Shown here: piece after piece, positions 18,552-25,340 of the stretch
Numbering within the stretch: position 1 is the stretch's first letter
Layout of the letters: each line of letters starts with the position of its first letter
Assembly: GCF_031846525.1 (NCBI RefSeq)
Contig: NZ_JAVRHM010000002.1
Location: forward strand, 181,309 to 245,308
Length of the DNA stretch: 64,000 bases
Direction: 5' to 3'
Source: Autumnicola patrickiae
GTDB taxonomy: Bacteria > Bacteroidota > Bacteroidia > Flavobacteriales > Flavobacteriaceae
Notes under the pieces: model-generated
What the model saw: only the letters and a program-made list of their open reading frames with translations
What the model was told of the DNA's origin: nothing
Database searches by the model: none
Program-made: the position numbers and the translations under genes

Positions 18552-19004
18552 ATGAAAGTTGAGAAGATTATAAAATCAAAGAAACCTTTACCTGAAAAGA
18601 AGAAATTGGTGATCAATATGATGTTGGCCACCACCAAGGCTAATACTCTTGTAGCGGAATCTTTAAAACCATTTGGAATTTCGATACAGCAGTTTAACGT
18701 TTTAAGAATTTTAAGAGGTCAGCAAGGTAGACCCGCAAATTTGAATACTGTTCAGGAAAGAATGGTCAACAAAATGAGCAATACTACACGTTTGGTAGAC
18801 AAGCTCCTTGAGAAGAAGCTGGTTGACCGCTGCATTTGTGAAGAAAACAGAAGAAAAGTTGAGATAGTAATTACAGAGAAAGGCTTAGAACTATTAAAGG
18901 AGCTAGACCCTATTGTTGAGGAAGTCGAGAACGAAATCGCAGTAAATCTGAGTCCTGAGGAAATCTCTAACCTTAATTATCTACTGGAAAAGATCCGTGA
19001 ATAA
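18552..19004 (+). CDS. MarR-family transcriptional regulator
   Basis: A 150-residue winged-helix protein. The DNA-binding part is visible as 'ISIQQFNVLRILRGQQG' followed by 'TVQERMVNKMSNTTRLVDKL' and the wing 'DRCICEENRRKVEIVITEKG'. It acts as a dimer, usually as a repressor released by phenolic compounds or oxidants. Cys residues at the wing ('RCICEE') could be redox-sensitive, though this is a guess. It is followed by a nitroreductase and a YceI protein, a pairing common in flavobacteria and consistent with a stress operon under its own control. Confidence 0.88.
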   Translation: MKVEKIIKSKKPLPEKKKLVINMMLATTKANTLVAESLKPFGISIQQFNVLRILRGQQGRPANLNTVQERMVNKMSNTTRLVDKLLEKKLVDRCICEENRRKVEIVITEKGLELLKELDPIVEEVENEIAVNLSPEEISNLNYLLEKIRE

Positions 19005-19022
19005 AAAAATTTATATTAACAA

Positions 19023-19034
19023 TTGTATATACAA
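19023..19034 (+). promoter_or_regulatory. Second probable MarR operator
   Basis: TTGTATATACAA is a perfect 12-base palindrome ending 5 bases before the nitroreductase start. It repeats the half-sites of the palindrome before marR (TTGTA-N2-TACAA). It lies in the marR-nitroreductase gap, so it may control an internal promoter or block elongation. Confidence 0.5.
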
Positions 19035-19039
19035 CAGTT

Positions 19040-19672
19040 ATGAGCACATATATTGAAGATCTGGAATGGCGATATGCCACCAAAAAGTTTGACAACACGA
19101 AAAAAATTAATTCAGAAGATCTGGACAAAATTCTGAAAAGCATTCAGCTTTCAGCTTCATCCTATGGGATGCAACCTTATAAGGTTATTGTTATTGATGA
19201 TCCACAGATTAAAGAAAAATTAAAGCCGGCAGCCTGGGGACAGCCCCAGATCACAGATTCCTCTCACCTGGTTGTTTTTGCTAATTATAAGACCATCGAC
19301 GAAAAGTATGTTGATTCTTATATAGAAAACATTAGTCAGATCCGACATATAGCTGTAGACAATCTTGCCGGTCTAAAGGATAAACTTATAAATAGTATCA
19401 CCAAACTTCCGGCAGAAGATCAAAACACCTGGGCTCAAAAACAGGCCTACCTTGCTTTGGGCAATCTTCTTTCAGCTGCAGCAAGTTATAAAATCGACAC
19501 CTGCCCAATGGAAGGTTTTGATGCTGCAAAATTTGATGAAATTCTGGGACTTCAGGAAAAAGGTATGACCACGGCAGTTATAGCAACTCTAGGTCATCGA
19601 AGTGAAGAAGATCCGGCTCAGGACGCCAAAAAAGTTCGGAAAAGCGAAGAACAACTTTTCGAATTCATTTAA
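19040..19672 (+). CDS. NAD(P)H-dependent nitroreductase-family oxidoreductase
   Basis: A 210-residue flavoenzyme of the nitroreductase fold. The N-terminal 'LEWRYATKKFDNTKK' and 'SASSYGMQPYKVIVIDD' bind FMN, and 'AQKQAYLALGNLLSAAA' followed by 'DTCPMEGFDAAKFDE' is typical of NfsB/dihydropteridine-reductase-type members. It reduces nitro compounds or quinones with NAD(P)H; the true substrate is not evident. It lies 35 bases after marR and 85 bases before yceI, with a palindromic operator just upstream of its start. Confidence 0.88.
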   Translation: MSTYIEDLEWRYATKKFDNTKKINSEDLDKILKSIQLSASSYGMQPYKVIVIDDPQIKEKLKPAAWGQPQITDSSHLVVFANYKTIDEKYVDSYIENISQIRHIAVDNLAGLKDKLINSITKLPAEDQNTWAQKQAYLALGNLLSAAASYKIDTCPMEGFDAAKFDEILGLQEKGMTTAVIATLGHRSEEDPAQDAKKVRKSEEQLFEFI

Positions 19673-19757
19673 ATATAAAATTGTTCTGAAAAAGAATTGG
19701 CTGGAAGCCACAACTGGAACTAAAAAACTTTATAATTATTATTCAAATTTATATACT

Positions 19758-20258
19758 ATGAAAAAAGAAATCAAAACTCAGGAAAGTAATGTAATCTGGA
19801 AAGGTAAAAAATTAGCAGGTTCTCACTCAGGAACTATAAATTTTAAAGAAGGATATTTCAACATGGAAAATAATGAGCCTACAGGTGGCGAATTTATTAT
19901 GGACATGACTTCTATAAAAGTAACCGACCTCTCCGGAAAAAACAAACAACAACTTGAAGATCACTTAAAAAATGAAGACTTTTTTGGCGTAGATAAATAT
20001 CCTACTGCTAAACTGGTAGTACGAAATGTTGTAAAACAAGAAAATGGCACCTATGGCGTATCGGGAGACCTTTCTATCAAAGAAAAAACCAACCCTATAA
20101 CCTTCGAACAACAAATAAATGAAGATTCAGCTCTGGCAAAAGTAGTTATTGACAGATCTAAATTTGATGTGCGTTATGGTTCCGGAAGTTTTTTCTCAAA
20201 TTTGGGCGATAACACTATTCATGACAATTTTGAATTGGATGTAAATCTAAAGTTCTAA
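19758..20258 (+). CDS. YceI-family lipid-binding protein
   Basis: A 166-residue protein starting at ATG 19758 (MKKEIKTQESNVIWKGKKLAG); an in-frame extension back to 19602 overlaps the nitroreductase gene and looks non-coding. YceI features are 'GSHSGTINFKEGYF', 'GGEFIMDMTSIKV', 'DLSIKEKTNPITF' and 'DRSKFDVRYGSGSFF'. The family is a lipocalin-like barrel that binds isoprenoid-type lipids. Unlike many relatives it shows no signal peptide, so it may be cytoplasmic. It closes the marR operon before a strong terminator. Confidence 0.85.
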   Translation: MKKEIKTQESNVIWKGKKLAGSHSGTINFKEGYFNMENNEPTGGEFIMDMTSIKVTDLSGKNKQQLEDHLKNEDFFGVDKYPTAKLVVRNVVKQENGTYGVSGDLSIKEKTNPITFEQQINEDSALAKVVIDRSKFDVRYGSGSFFSNLGDNTIHDNFELDVNLKF

Positions 20259-20275
20259 CAACTGAATATTTTTTA

Positions 20276-20308
20276 AACCGCGCAAACCCAAATTGCGCGG
20301 TTTTTTTT
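20276..20308 (+). terminator. Rho-independent terminator after yceI
   Basis: AACCGCGCAA (20276-20285) pairs perfectly with TTGCGCGGTT (20293-20302) around a seven-base loop and is followed by a run of T residues. It separates the marR operon from the trp leader. Confidence 0.92.
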
Positions 20309-20333
20309 CTAAAAAAGTAAAAAGAGAAAAATC

Positions 20334-20364
20334 TTTGTCAATTAAAATTTCATCTCTATATTTG
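20334..20364 (+). promoter_or_regulatory. trp operon promoter
   Basis: TTTG (20334-20337), exactly 19 bases, then TATATTTG (20357-20364) is a full match to the Bacteroidetes housekeeping promoter TTTG-N19-TAnnTTTG. Transcription should start about four bases after the last G, near 20368, almost at the leader peptide ATG (20370). Confidence 0.85.
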
Positions 20365-20369
20365 AGGCA

Positions 20370-20426
20370 ATGAAAACTTTTACAGTACATACTTGGTGGT
20401 GGAGCAACTTACGTCAAACGTCGTGA
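20370..20426 (+). CDS. trpL: trp leader peptide with three consecutive Trp codons
   Basis: A short frame encodes MKTFTVHTWWWSNLRQTS, 18 residues, with three tandem TGG codons at 20394-20402 and a TGA stop at 20424-20426. It lies between a perfect promoter and a terminator hairpin, 172 bases before trpE. This is the arrangement of a ribosome-mediated attenuator: with Trp-tRNA scarce the ribosome stalls on the Trp codons. The stop codon lies inside the strand that would form the antiterminator (20420-20426). The peptide itself probably has no function apart from sensing. Confidence 0.85.
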   Translation: MKTFTVHTWWWSNLRQTS

Positions 20427-20438
20427 AGTAACATTGCT
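20403..20438 (+). promoter_or_regulatory. trp leader 1:2 hairpin (anti-antiterminator)
   Basis: AGCAA (20403-20407) pairs with TTGCT (20434-20438) and TTAC (20409-20412) with GTAA (20428-20431), with a small internal loop. The antiterminator strand GTCGTGA (20420-20426) lies in its loop. A ribosome halted on the Trp codons would cover the 5' arm and prevent this hairpin. Pairings were read by eye; no folding energy was computed. Confidence 0.55.
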
Positions 20439-20457
20439 ATAGTATAAAAATATATAC

Positions 20458-20488
20458 AAAAGGCTTGTCTCACGACAAGCCTTTTTTT
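20458..20488 (+). terminator. trp attenuator terminator
   Basis: AAAAGGCTTGTC (20458-20469) pairs with GACAAGCCTTTT (20474-20485) around the loop TCAC, followed by T residues to 20488. The loop and first bases of the 3' arm, TCACGAC (20470-20476), are the exact complement of GTCGTGA (20420-20426) in the leader, giving a mutually exclusive antiterminator. It lies between promoter and trpE, so it acts as an attenuator. Confidence 0.88.
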
Positions 20489-20598
20489 ATTGCTTTTGTT
20501 CCTTAACGTAAAGAGATTGAAATTTGCCGCAGGAGTGAAAATTTGAATAATTCAATTTAAAATTTACCGGTTTTTCCGGAAAATGCAAATATTTATAA

Positions 20599-21993
20599 AT
20601 GTACCAGCTAACTACAACCCATACAAAACTTCTTGCCGATACGATCACACCTGTGAGCGTATATCTAAAGGTGCGGGATAAATATCCAAATAGCCTGCTG
20701 CTGGAAAGTAGCGATTATCACGCGAGCGACAACAGTTTCTCCTATATCTGCTGTAATCCCATCGCTTCCATAAAAATCCAGAATGAGAAGATCGTGGAGA
20801 CTTTTCCAGATGGTAGTCGAAAAATGACAAATATCGACCAGGAGGTAAATGTTCCGCAGAAGATTCAACAGTTTTCGCAGCAGTTTAAAGCTGAAAATTC
20901 AGGATTTAAATTTATCAATAATGGGCTTTTTGGATACATAGCTTATGACGGAGTAAGATATTTTGAAGATCTGGAAATCAAGAAAAAAGAAGGAGATCTT
21001 GGATTGCCGGACATGTATTACGCCGTGTACCAAAATATCATCGCCATCAACCACTTCAATAACGAAGCATATATATTTGATCACACCTACAATACAGACA
21101 GTAAGATTGAAGAAATAAAACAGCTTATAAAGGTTCGTAATTTTGCTACTTACAATTTTACACGTCAGCAGGAGCCTGTTTCCAATCTTACCGACGAAGA
21201 ATTTAAAGAAAACGTGAAGTTGGGTAAAAAGCACTGTTACCGTGGCGATGTTTTTCAAATTGTGCTCTCCCGGCGCTTTTCACAGGCTTTTAAAGGTGAT
21301 GAGTTCAATGTTTATAGGGCGCTCCGCAGCGTAAACCCTTCTCCATATTTGTTCTATTTCGATTATGGAGATTTTAAAATCTTCGGAAGTTCCCCCGAAG
21401 CACAGCTTGTGGTAAAAGATGGCCAGGCAGAAATTCACCCGATTGCCGGCACATTTAAACGCACCGGAAATGATGAGCAGGATGCCGAACTGGCCAAAAA
21501 GCTCGCTGCAGATGAAAAGGAAAATGCCGAACATGTGATGCTTGTGGATCTTGCGAGAAACGACCTCAGCAGGCATGGCAGTAACGTAAAAGTGGAAAAT
21601 TACCGCCAGATCCAGTTTTTTTCTCACGTGATTCACCTGGTGAGTAAAGTCACCGGCACCAAACATGCAAACACGCCAACTATGCAGGTGGTTGCCGATA
21701 CTTTTCCCGCCGGCACCCTTAGTGGCGCGCCCAAGCACAGCGCGATGAAGCTTATCGAGAAATACGAAAATGTGAATCGCGACGCTTACGGTGGCGCTAT
21801 TGGATTTATGGATTTCGAAGGGAATTTTAACCATGCCATTATCATCCGCTCGTTTGTGAGCAAAAACCACCAGTTACATTACCAGGCCGGCGCCGGGGTG
21901 GTTTCAGAATCTGTAGAAGAAAACGAATTGCAGGAAGTTTATAATAAATTAGGCGCATTAACCAAAGCACTGGAAATTGCAGAAGATATTTAA
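20599..21993 (+). CDS. trpE: Anthranilate synthase component I
   Basis: A 464-residue chorismate-binding enzyme. The feedback site 'LLLESSD' near residue 34 is the LLES motif that binds tryptophan. The catalytic half has 'FQIVLSRRFSQ', 'YLFYFDYGDFKIFGSSPEA', 'HPIAGTFKRT', 'ENAEHVMLVDLARNDL', 'FPAGTLSGAPK' and 'YGGAIGFMDFEG'. With TrpG it makes anthranilate from chorismate and glutamine. It is the first structural gene after the attenuator. The start 20599 puts the N-terminus at the usual family position. Confidence 0.96.
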   Translation: MYQLTTTHTKLLADTITPVSVYLKVRDKYPNSLLLESSDYHASDNSFSYICCNPIASIKIQNEKIVETFPDGSRKMTNIDQEVNVPQKIQQFSQQFKAENSGFKFINNGLFGYIAYDGVRYFEDLEIKKKEGDLGLPDMYYAVYQNIIAINHFNNEAYIFDHTYNTDSKIEEIKQLIKVRNFATYNFTRQQEPVSNLTDEEFKENVKLGKKHCYRGDVFQIVLSRRFSQAFKGDEFNVYRALRSVNPSPYLFYFDYGDFKIFGSSPEAQLVVKDGQAEIHPIAGTFKRTGNDEQDAELAKKLAADEKENAEHVMLVDLARNDLSRHGSNVKVENYRQIQFFSHVIHLVSKVTGTKHANTPTMQVVADTFPAGTLSGAPKHSAMKLIEKYENVNRDAYGGAIGFMDFEGNFNHAIIIRSFVSKNHQLHYQAGAGVVSESVEENELQEVYNKLGALTKALEIAEDI

Positions 21994-21996
21994 TAT

Positions 21997-22086
21997 GGGC
22001 GTTACCCTGCGGGTCGGGCTTTCGGCAGTCGCTTTTTTAAAGGAAAAACTTTAAAAAGAGCTTCACAAAGCCTCAATCCCTAACGC
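21997..22086. repeat. REP-like palindromic element between trpE and trpG
   Basis: A 90-base element begins GGGCGTTACCC (21997-22007) and ends TAACGC (22081-22086), so its ends are inverted (GCGTTA/TAACGC). The interior has GGTCGGGCTTTCGGC and an AT-rich hairpin (CTTTTTTAAAG with CTTTAAAAAGAG). From memory, elements with the same 'GGGCGTTACCC ... TCCCTAACGC' frame are frequent between genes in Flavobacteriaceae. Only one copy is in this window. It could cap or stabilise mRNA inside the operon. Confidence 0.7.
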
Positions 22087-22101
22087 AAAAGCATAAAGAA
22101 C

Positions 22102-22716
22102 ATGAAAAAAATATTAGTCATAGACAATTACGATTCCTTCGTATATAACTTAGTCCATTATCTTGAAGATCTGGATTGTGAAGTAACCGTAAGAAGAAAC
22201 GATCAGCTAGAGCTGGAAGATGTAGAGGAATTCGATAAAATTCTGCTCTCACCTGGTCCAGGAATCCCTTCAGAAGCAGGACTTTTAAAGCCAATTATCG
22301 AGAAATATGGATCGACGAAAAGTATTTTCGGAGTTTGTCTCGGCCAACAGGCAATAGGCGAGGTTTATGGAGGAAAACTGGGGAATCTGGAATCTGTTTA
22401 TCATGGAGTAGCCACAAATATCAATCTTTGTGTAAAAGATGAACCTTTATTTAAAGATTTGCCCAATGGGTTTATGGTGGGGCGCTACCATTCCTGGGTG
22501 GTACTAAAGGAGTTACCAGATGTTCTTGAAGCAACTTCTTACGACGAAAACGGACAGATCATGTCCCTTCGCCACAGAGAATTTGATATTAGAGGAGTTC
22601 AGTTTCATCCGGAATCTGTCCTTACTCCTGAAGGAAAAAGAATTATTAAAAACTGGGTAGAAAGCCCCTCCTTCAACCTTACCAAAGGGAAGAAAGTAAC
22701 AGACACAAATGCGTAA
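22102..22716 (+). CDS. trpG: Anthranilate synthase component II (glutamine amidotransferase)
   Basis: A 204-residue class I glutamine amidotransferase: 'IDNYDSFVYNLVHYL' at the N-terminus, 'LLSPGPGIPSEAG', nucleophile Cys in 'IFGVCLGQQAIGEVYGG', and the His-Glu pair in 'GVQFHPESVLT'. It provides ammonia to TrpE. It is a separate gene, not fused to trpD or trpE. A homologous amidotransferase could also serve folate synthesis (PabA), which cannot be excluded, but the operon position favours TrpG. Confidence 0.95.
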   Translation: MKKILVIDNYDSFVYNLVHYLEDLDCEVTVRRNDQLELEDVEEFDKILLSPGPGIPSEAGLLKPIIEKYGSTKSIFGVCLGQQAIGEVYGGKLGNLESVYHGVATNINLCVKDEPLFKDLPNGFMVGRYHSWVVLKELPDVLEATSYDENGQIMSLRHREFDIRGVQFHPESVLTPEGKRIIKNWVESPSFNLTKGKKVTDTNA

Positions 22717-22773
22717 GTTTAACTTTAAAATTGCCTCAAAAATGTTCTCATTTTGGGGAGACAGAGGAGAATT

Positions 22774-23766
22774 ATGAAAGAATTACTCAACAGATTAATA
22801 AATCACGAGACGATTTCCAAAGAAGAGGCGAAGCATGTTATTTTCAACATTTCAGATGGAGAATATAACAGCAATCAGATTGCGGCTTTTCTCACTGTTT
22901 ATATGATGCGGAGTATCACCATAGAGGAGCTTGAGGGATTTAGGGATGCACTTCTGGAACTATGCATTGCTATAGATTTGAGCGACTACAATCCTGTGGA
23001 TCTTTGTGGAACCGGTGGTGACGGCAAAAACACTTTTAATATTTCCACAACCGCGTCTTTTGTAACTGCTGGGGCGGGTGTTAATGTGGCCAAACATGGA
23101 AACTACGGGGTATCCTCTGTAAGTGGAAGTTCCAATGTGATGGAACACCTGGGAATAAAATTCAGCAATGATCCGGACTTTCTGGAGCGTTGCATAGATA
23201 AAGCCGGAATATGTATTTTACATGCTCCGCTCTTTCATCCCGCGATGAAAAACGTAGCACCAATCAGAAAATCCCTGGCGGTAAAAACATTTTTTAATAT
23301 GCTGGGGCCAATGGTAAATCCAGCTTTTCCACAAAATCAGCTCGTGGGGGTTTTTGACCTGGAACTGGCGAGAATGTATGGATATTTATATCAGAATACA
23401 GACAAGAATTTTACTATTCTGCACGCTCTGGATGGTTACGACGAGATTTCGCTTACCGGAAAAACTAAAATTATTTCCAATCATTCAGAAGCTATGCTAG
23501 GAGCTGAAGATTTCGGCATAGAAACATTAAATCCTGAACAAATTGCAGGCGGCGGATCAATAGAAAGTTCTGCAGAAATTTTTATGGATATTCTAAAGGG
23601 AAAAGGAACCGAGGCTCAGAATAATGTGGTTTGTGCCAATGCCGGAATGGCAATCGCAACTACCCAAAACGTTTCACCACAGGAAGGATTTGCAAAAGCT
23701 AAAGAATCTTTGAATTCCGGATACGGATTGCTGGCTTTAAAGAAGTTGCAGGAATTAAGTCGATAA
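22774..23766 (+). CDS. trpD: Anthranilate phosphoribosyltransferase
   Basis: A 330-residue enzyme starting at ATG 22774 (MKELLNRLINHE); an upstream in-frame extension to 22753 lacks homology. Motifs are 'DLCGTGGDGKNTFNIST' near residue 76 (PRPP binding), 'KHGNYGVSSVSGSSNVMEHLG' near 100 and 'GPMVNPAFPQNQLVGV'. It couples anthranilate to PRPP. The spacer before it (22731-22760) can form a hairpin between CCTCAAAAATG and CATTTTGGGG. Confidence 0.95.
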   Translation: MKELLNRLINHETISKEEAKHVIFNISDGEYNSNQIAAFLTVYMMRSITIEELEGFRDALLELCIAIDLSDYNPVDLCGTGGDGKNTFNISTTASFVTAGAGVNVAKHGNYGVSSVSGSSNVMEHLGIKFSNDPDFLERCIDKAGICILHAPLFHPAMKNVAPIRKSLAVKTFFNMLGPMVNPAFPQNQLVGVFDLELARMYGYLYQNTDKNFTILHALDGYDEISLTGKTKIISNHSEAMLGAEDFGIETLNPEQIAGGGSIESSAEIFMDILKGKGTEAQNNVVCANAGMAIATTQNVSPQEGFAKAKESLNSGYGLLALKKLQELSR

Positions 23767-23813
23767 TTGCCATTTTTGAGGCATGACCTGAAAAAAAACC
23801 TTTCAGAAATTAA

Positions 23814-24605
23814 ATGAATAAAATGAATATTCTAGATAAAATAATAGCAGATAAAGTCAAAGAAGTTGAACTAAAGAAATCGGTGGTTCCGGTTTCGCAA
23901 CTTGAGAGTTCTGCACTTTTTGAGAGAGCAACAGTTTCTCTTGCTGAAGCTTTAAGATCCAGTAAAAACGGAATTATTGCAGAACACAAGAGAAGGTCTC
24001 CTTCAAAATCTGTTATAAACCAGGATTTAAACGTTCAGGATGTCGCTAGAGGTTACGAAGATGCCGGAGTTTCAGGAATGTCCGTACTTACAGATGGAAA
24101 ATACTTTGGCGGATCGCTGGAGGATTTGCTTTACGCAAGAGCCAGTGTTAAAATGCCAATTTTAAGGAAAGAATTCATTATTGATGAATATCAGTTACTG
24201 GAAGCAAAAGCCTATGGCGCCGATGTAATTCTTCTGATTGCTGCAGTTTTGGAGAAGGCTCAAATAAGGCAATTATCGCAATTTGCAAAAGATTTAGGAT
24301 TGGATGTATTACTTGAAGTTCATAATGAAGAAGAACTTCAGAAATCGATTATGCCCAGCCTGGATATGCTTGGGGTAAATAACCGGAATTTGAAGACTTT
24401 TGAAGTAAGTACTGACATTAGCAAGCGACTTTCAAAGCAAATTCCCGATGATTTTGTAAAAGTCTCCGAAAGCGGAATAAGTTCTGTTGAAGCTATAAAG
24501 GATCTAAAGAATTATGGCTACCAAGGATTTCTGATTGGTGAAAATTTTATGAAAACTGACAATCCGGGTAAAAGCGCAGCAGAATTTATTGCAAAACTGA
24601 ACTAA
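23814..24605 (+). CDS. trpC: Indole-3-glycerol-phosphate synthase
   Basis: A 263-residue TIM barrel with 'AEHKRRSPSKSVI' near residue 56 (catalytic Lys), 'VSVLTDGKYFGGS'-like 'MSVLTDGKYFGGSLEDL', 'ILRKEFIIDEYQLLEAKAYG', 'LGVNNRNLKTFEVS' and 'VSESGISSVE'. It closes the indole ring from CdRP. Two in-frame ATGs, 23814 and 23823, are both possible starts. It is a separate gene, not fused with trpF as in E. coli. Confidence 0.95.
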   Translation: MNKMNILDKIIADKVKEVELKKSVVPVSQLESSALFERATVSLAEALRSSKNGIIAEHKRRSPSKSVINQDLNVQDVARGYEDAGVSGMSVLTDGKYFGGSLEDLLYARASVKMPILRKEFIIDEYQLLEAKAYGADVILLIAAVLEKAQIRQLSQFAKDLGLDVLLEVHNEEELQKSIMPSLDMLGVNNRNLKTFEVSTDISKRLSKQIPDDFVKVSESGISSVEAIKDLKNYGYQGFLIGENFMKTDNPGKSAAEFIAKLN

Positions 24606-24634
24606 CCGTCAAGACTCAAAGCGACACCTTAAAA

Positions 24635-25300
24635 ATGGCAAATATCAGGCTTAAAATATGTGGAATGAAGCAACCGGAAAATGTTCGGGAAATTGCGATG
24701 CTTCAGCCGGACTACATGGGATTGATATTCTACGAGAAATCTCCCAGATATGTGGCTGCTCATATTCCTGAGATTACTTCAGAAGTAAAAAAAACAGGGG
24801 TTTTTGTAGATACATCGCTGGAATTTATTCTGGAGAAAATTGAGAAGTATCAACTACAAGCCCTTCAGCTTCACGGAAGAGAAACCGCTGAATTTTGCAG
24901 GCAATTGAGAGATAATCTTCAGGATAAAAATATTGAAATCATCAAGGTTTTTTCAGTAAAAGAAGAATTTGACTTCAGCAGACTAGAAGAATATGAAGGG
25001 GTTGTGGATTTCTTTCTTTTCGACACCAAAGGCAAAAATAAAGGTGGAAACGGAGTCACCTTCAACTGGGAAGTGCTGAAGAATTATCCCTCCTCTACTC
25101 CATTTTTTTTAAGCGGAGGAATAGGGCTTGAAGAAGCAGAAGAGGTAAAAGAACTGATGAATTTGTTTCAGGAAAACGGAAAAGAAAACCTGCTTTATGC
25201 AGTAGATGTTAACAGCAGGTTTGAGGATGAACAGGGATTGAAAAATGCAGAAAAGCTGCGGCAGTTTAAAGAACGTATTACAGAAAAATTAGACCTATAA
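24635..25300 (+). CDS. trpF: Phosphoribosylanthranilate isomerase
   Basis: A 221-residue TIM barrel starting MANIRLKICGMKQPENV, the typical opening with catalytic Cys in 'KICGMK'. Further motifs are 'YMGLIFYEKSPRYV', 'GVFVDTSLEFI', 'LQLHGRE' and 'FFLSGGIG' with a late Asp in 'AVDVNSRFED'. It isomerises PRA to CdRP between the TrpD and TrpC steps. It lies 29 bases after trpC. Confidence 0.94.
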   Translation: MANIRLKICGMKQPENVREIAMLQPDYMGLIFYEKSPRYVAAHIPEITSEVKKTGVFVDTSLEFILEKIEKYQLQALQLHGRETAEFCRQLRDNLQDKNIEIIKVFSVKEEFDFSRLEEYEGVVDFFLFDTKGKNKGGNGVTFNWEVLKNYPSSTPFFLSGGIGLEEAEEVKELMNLFQENGKENLLYAVDVNSRFEDEQGLKNAEKLRQFKERITEKLDL

Positions 25301-25340
25301 GTTTTTAGAAACTTTACAGGATCAATAAATAACATAGAAA

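Noticed and set aside
19602..19757. N-terminal extension of YceI into the nitroreductase gene
   Set aside because: The extension lies in another frame of the nitroreductase end and is basic, without signal or homology; ATG 19758 gives the normal start.
21280..21870. Long minus-strand frame of 196 codons inside trpE
   Set aside because: It is antisense to a clear enzyme gene, has low-complexity composition and no recognisable domain; similar shadows occur inside trpB (25632-26078) and ftsH (41753-42373).
22731..22760. Hairpin before trpD considered as a terminator
   Set aside because: The 3' arm is followed by GGGGAGAC, not a T-run, and trpD must be expressed with trpG; it may only affect mRNA stability.
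24635..24646. ATGGCAAATATC at the trpF start resembling the dispersed motif
   Set aside because: It encodes the conserved first residues MANI of TrpF; the likeness is probably chance.
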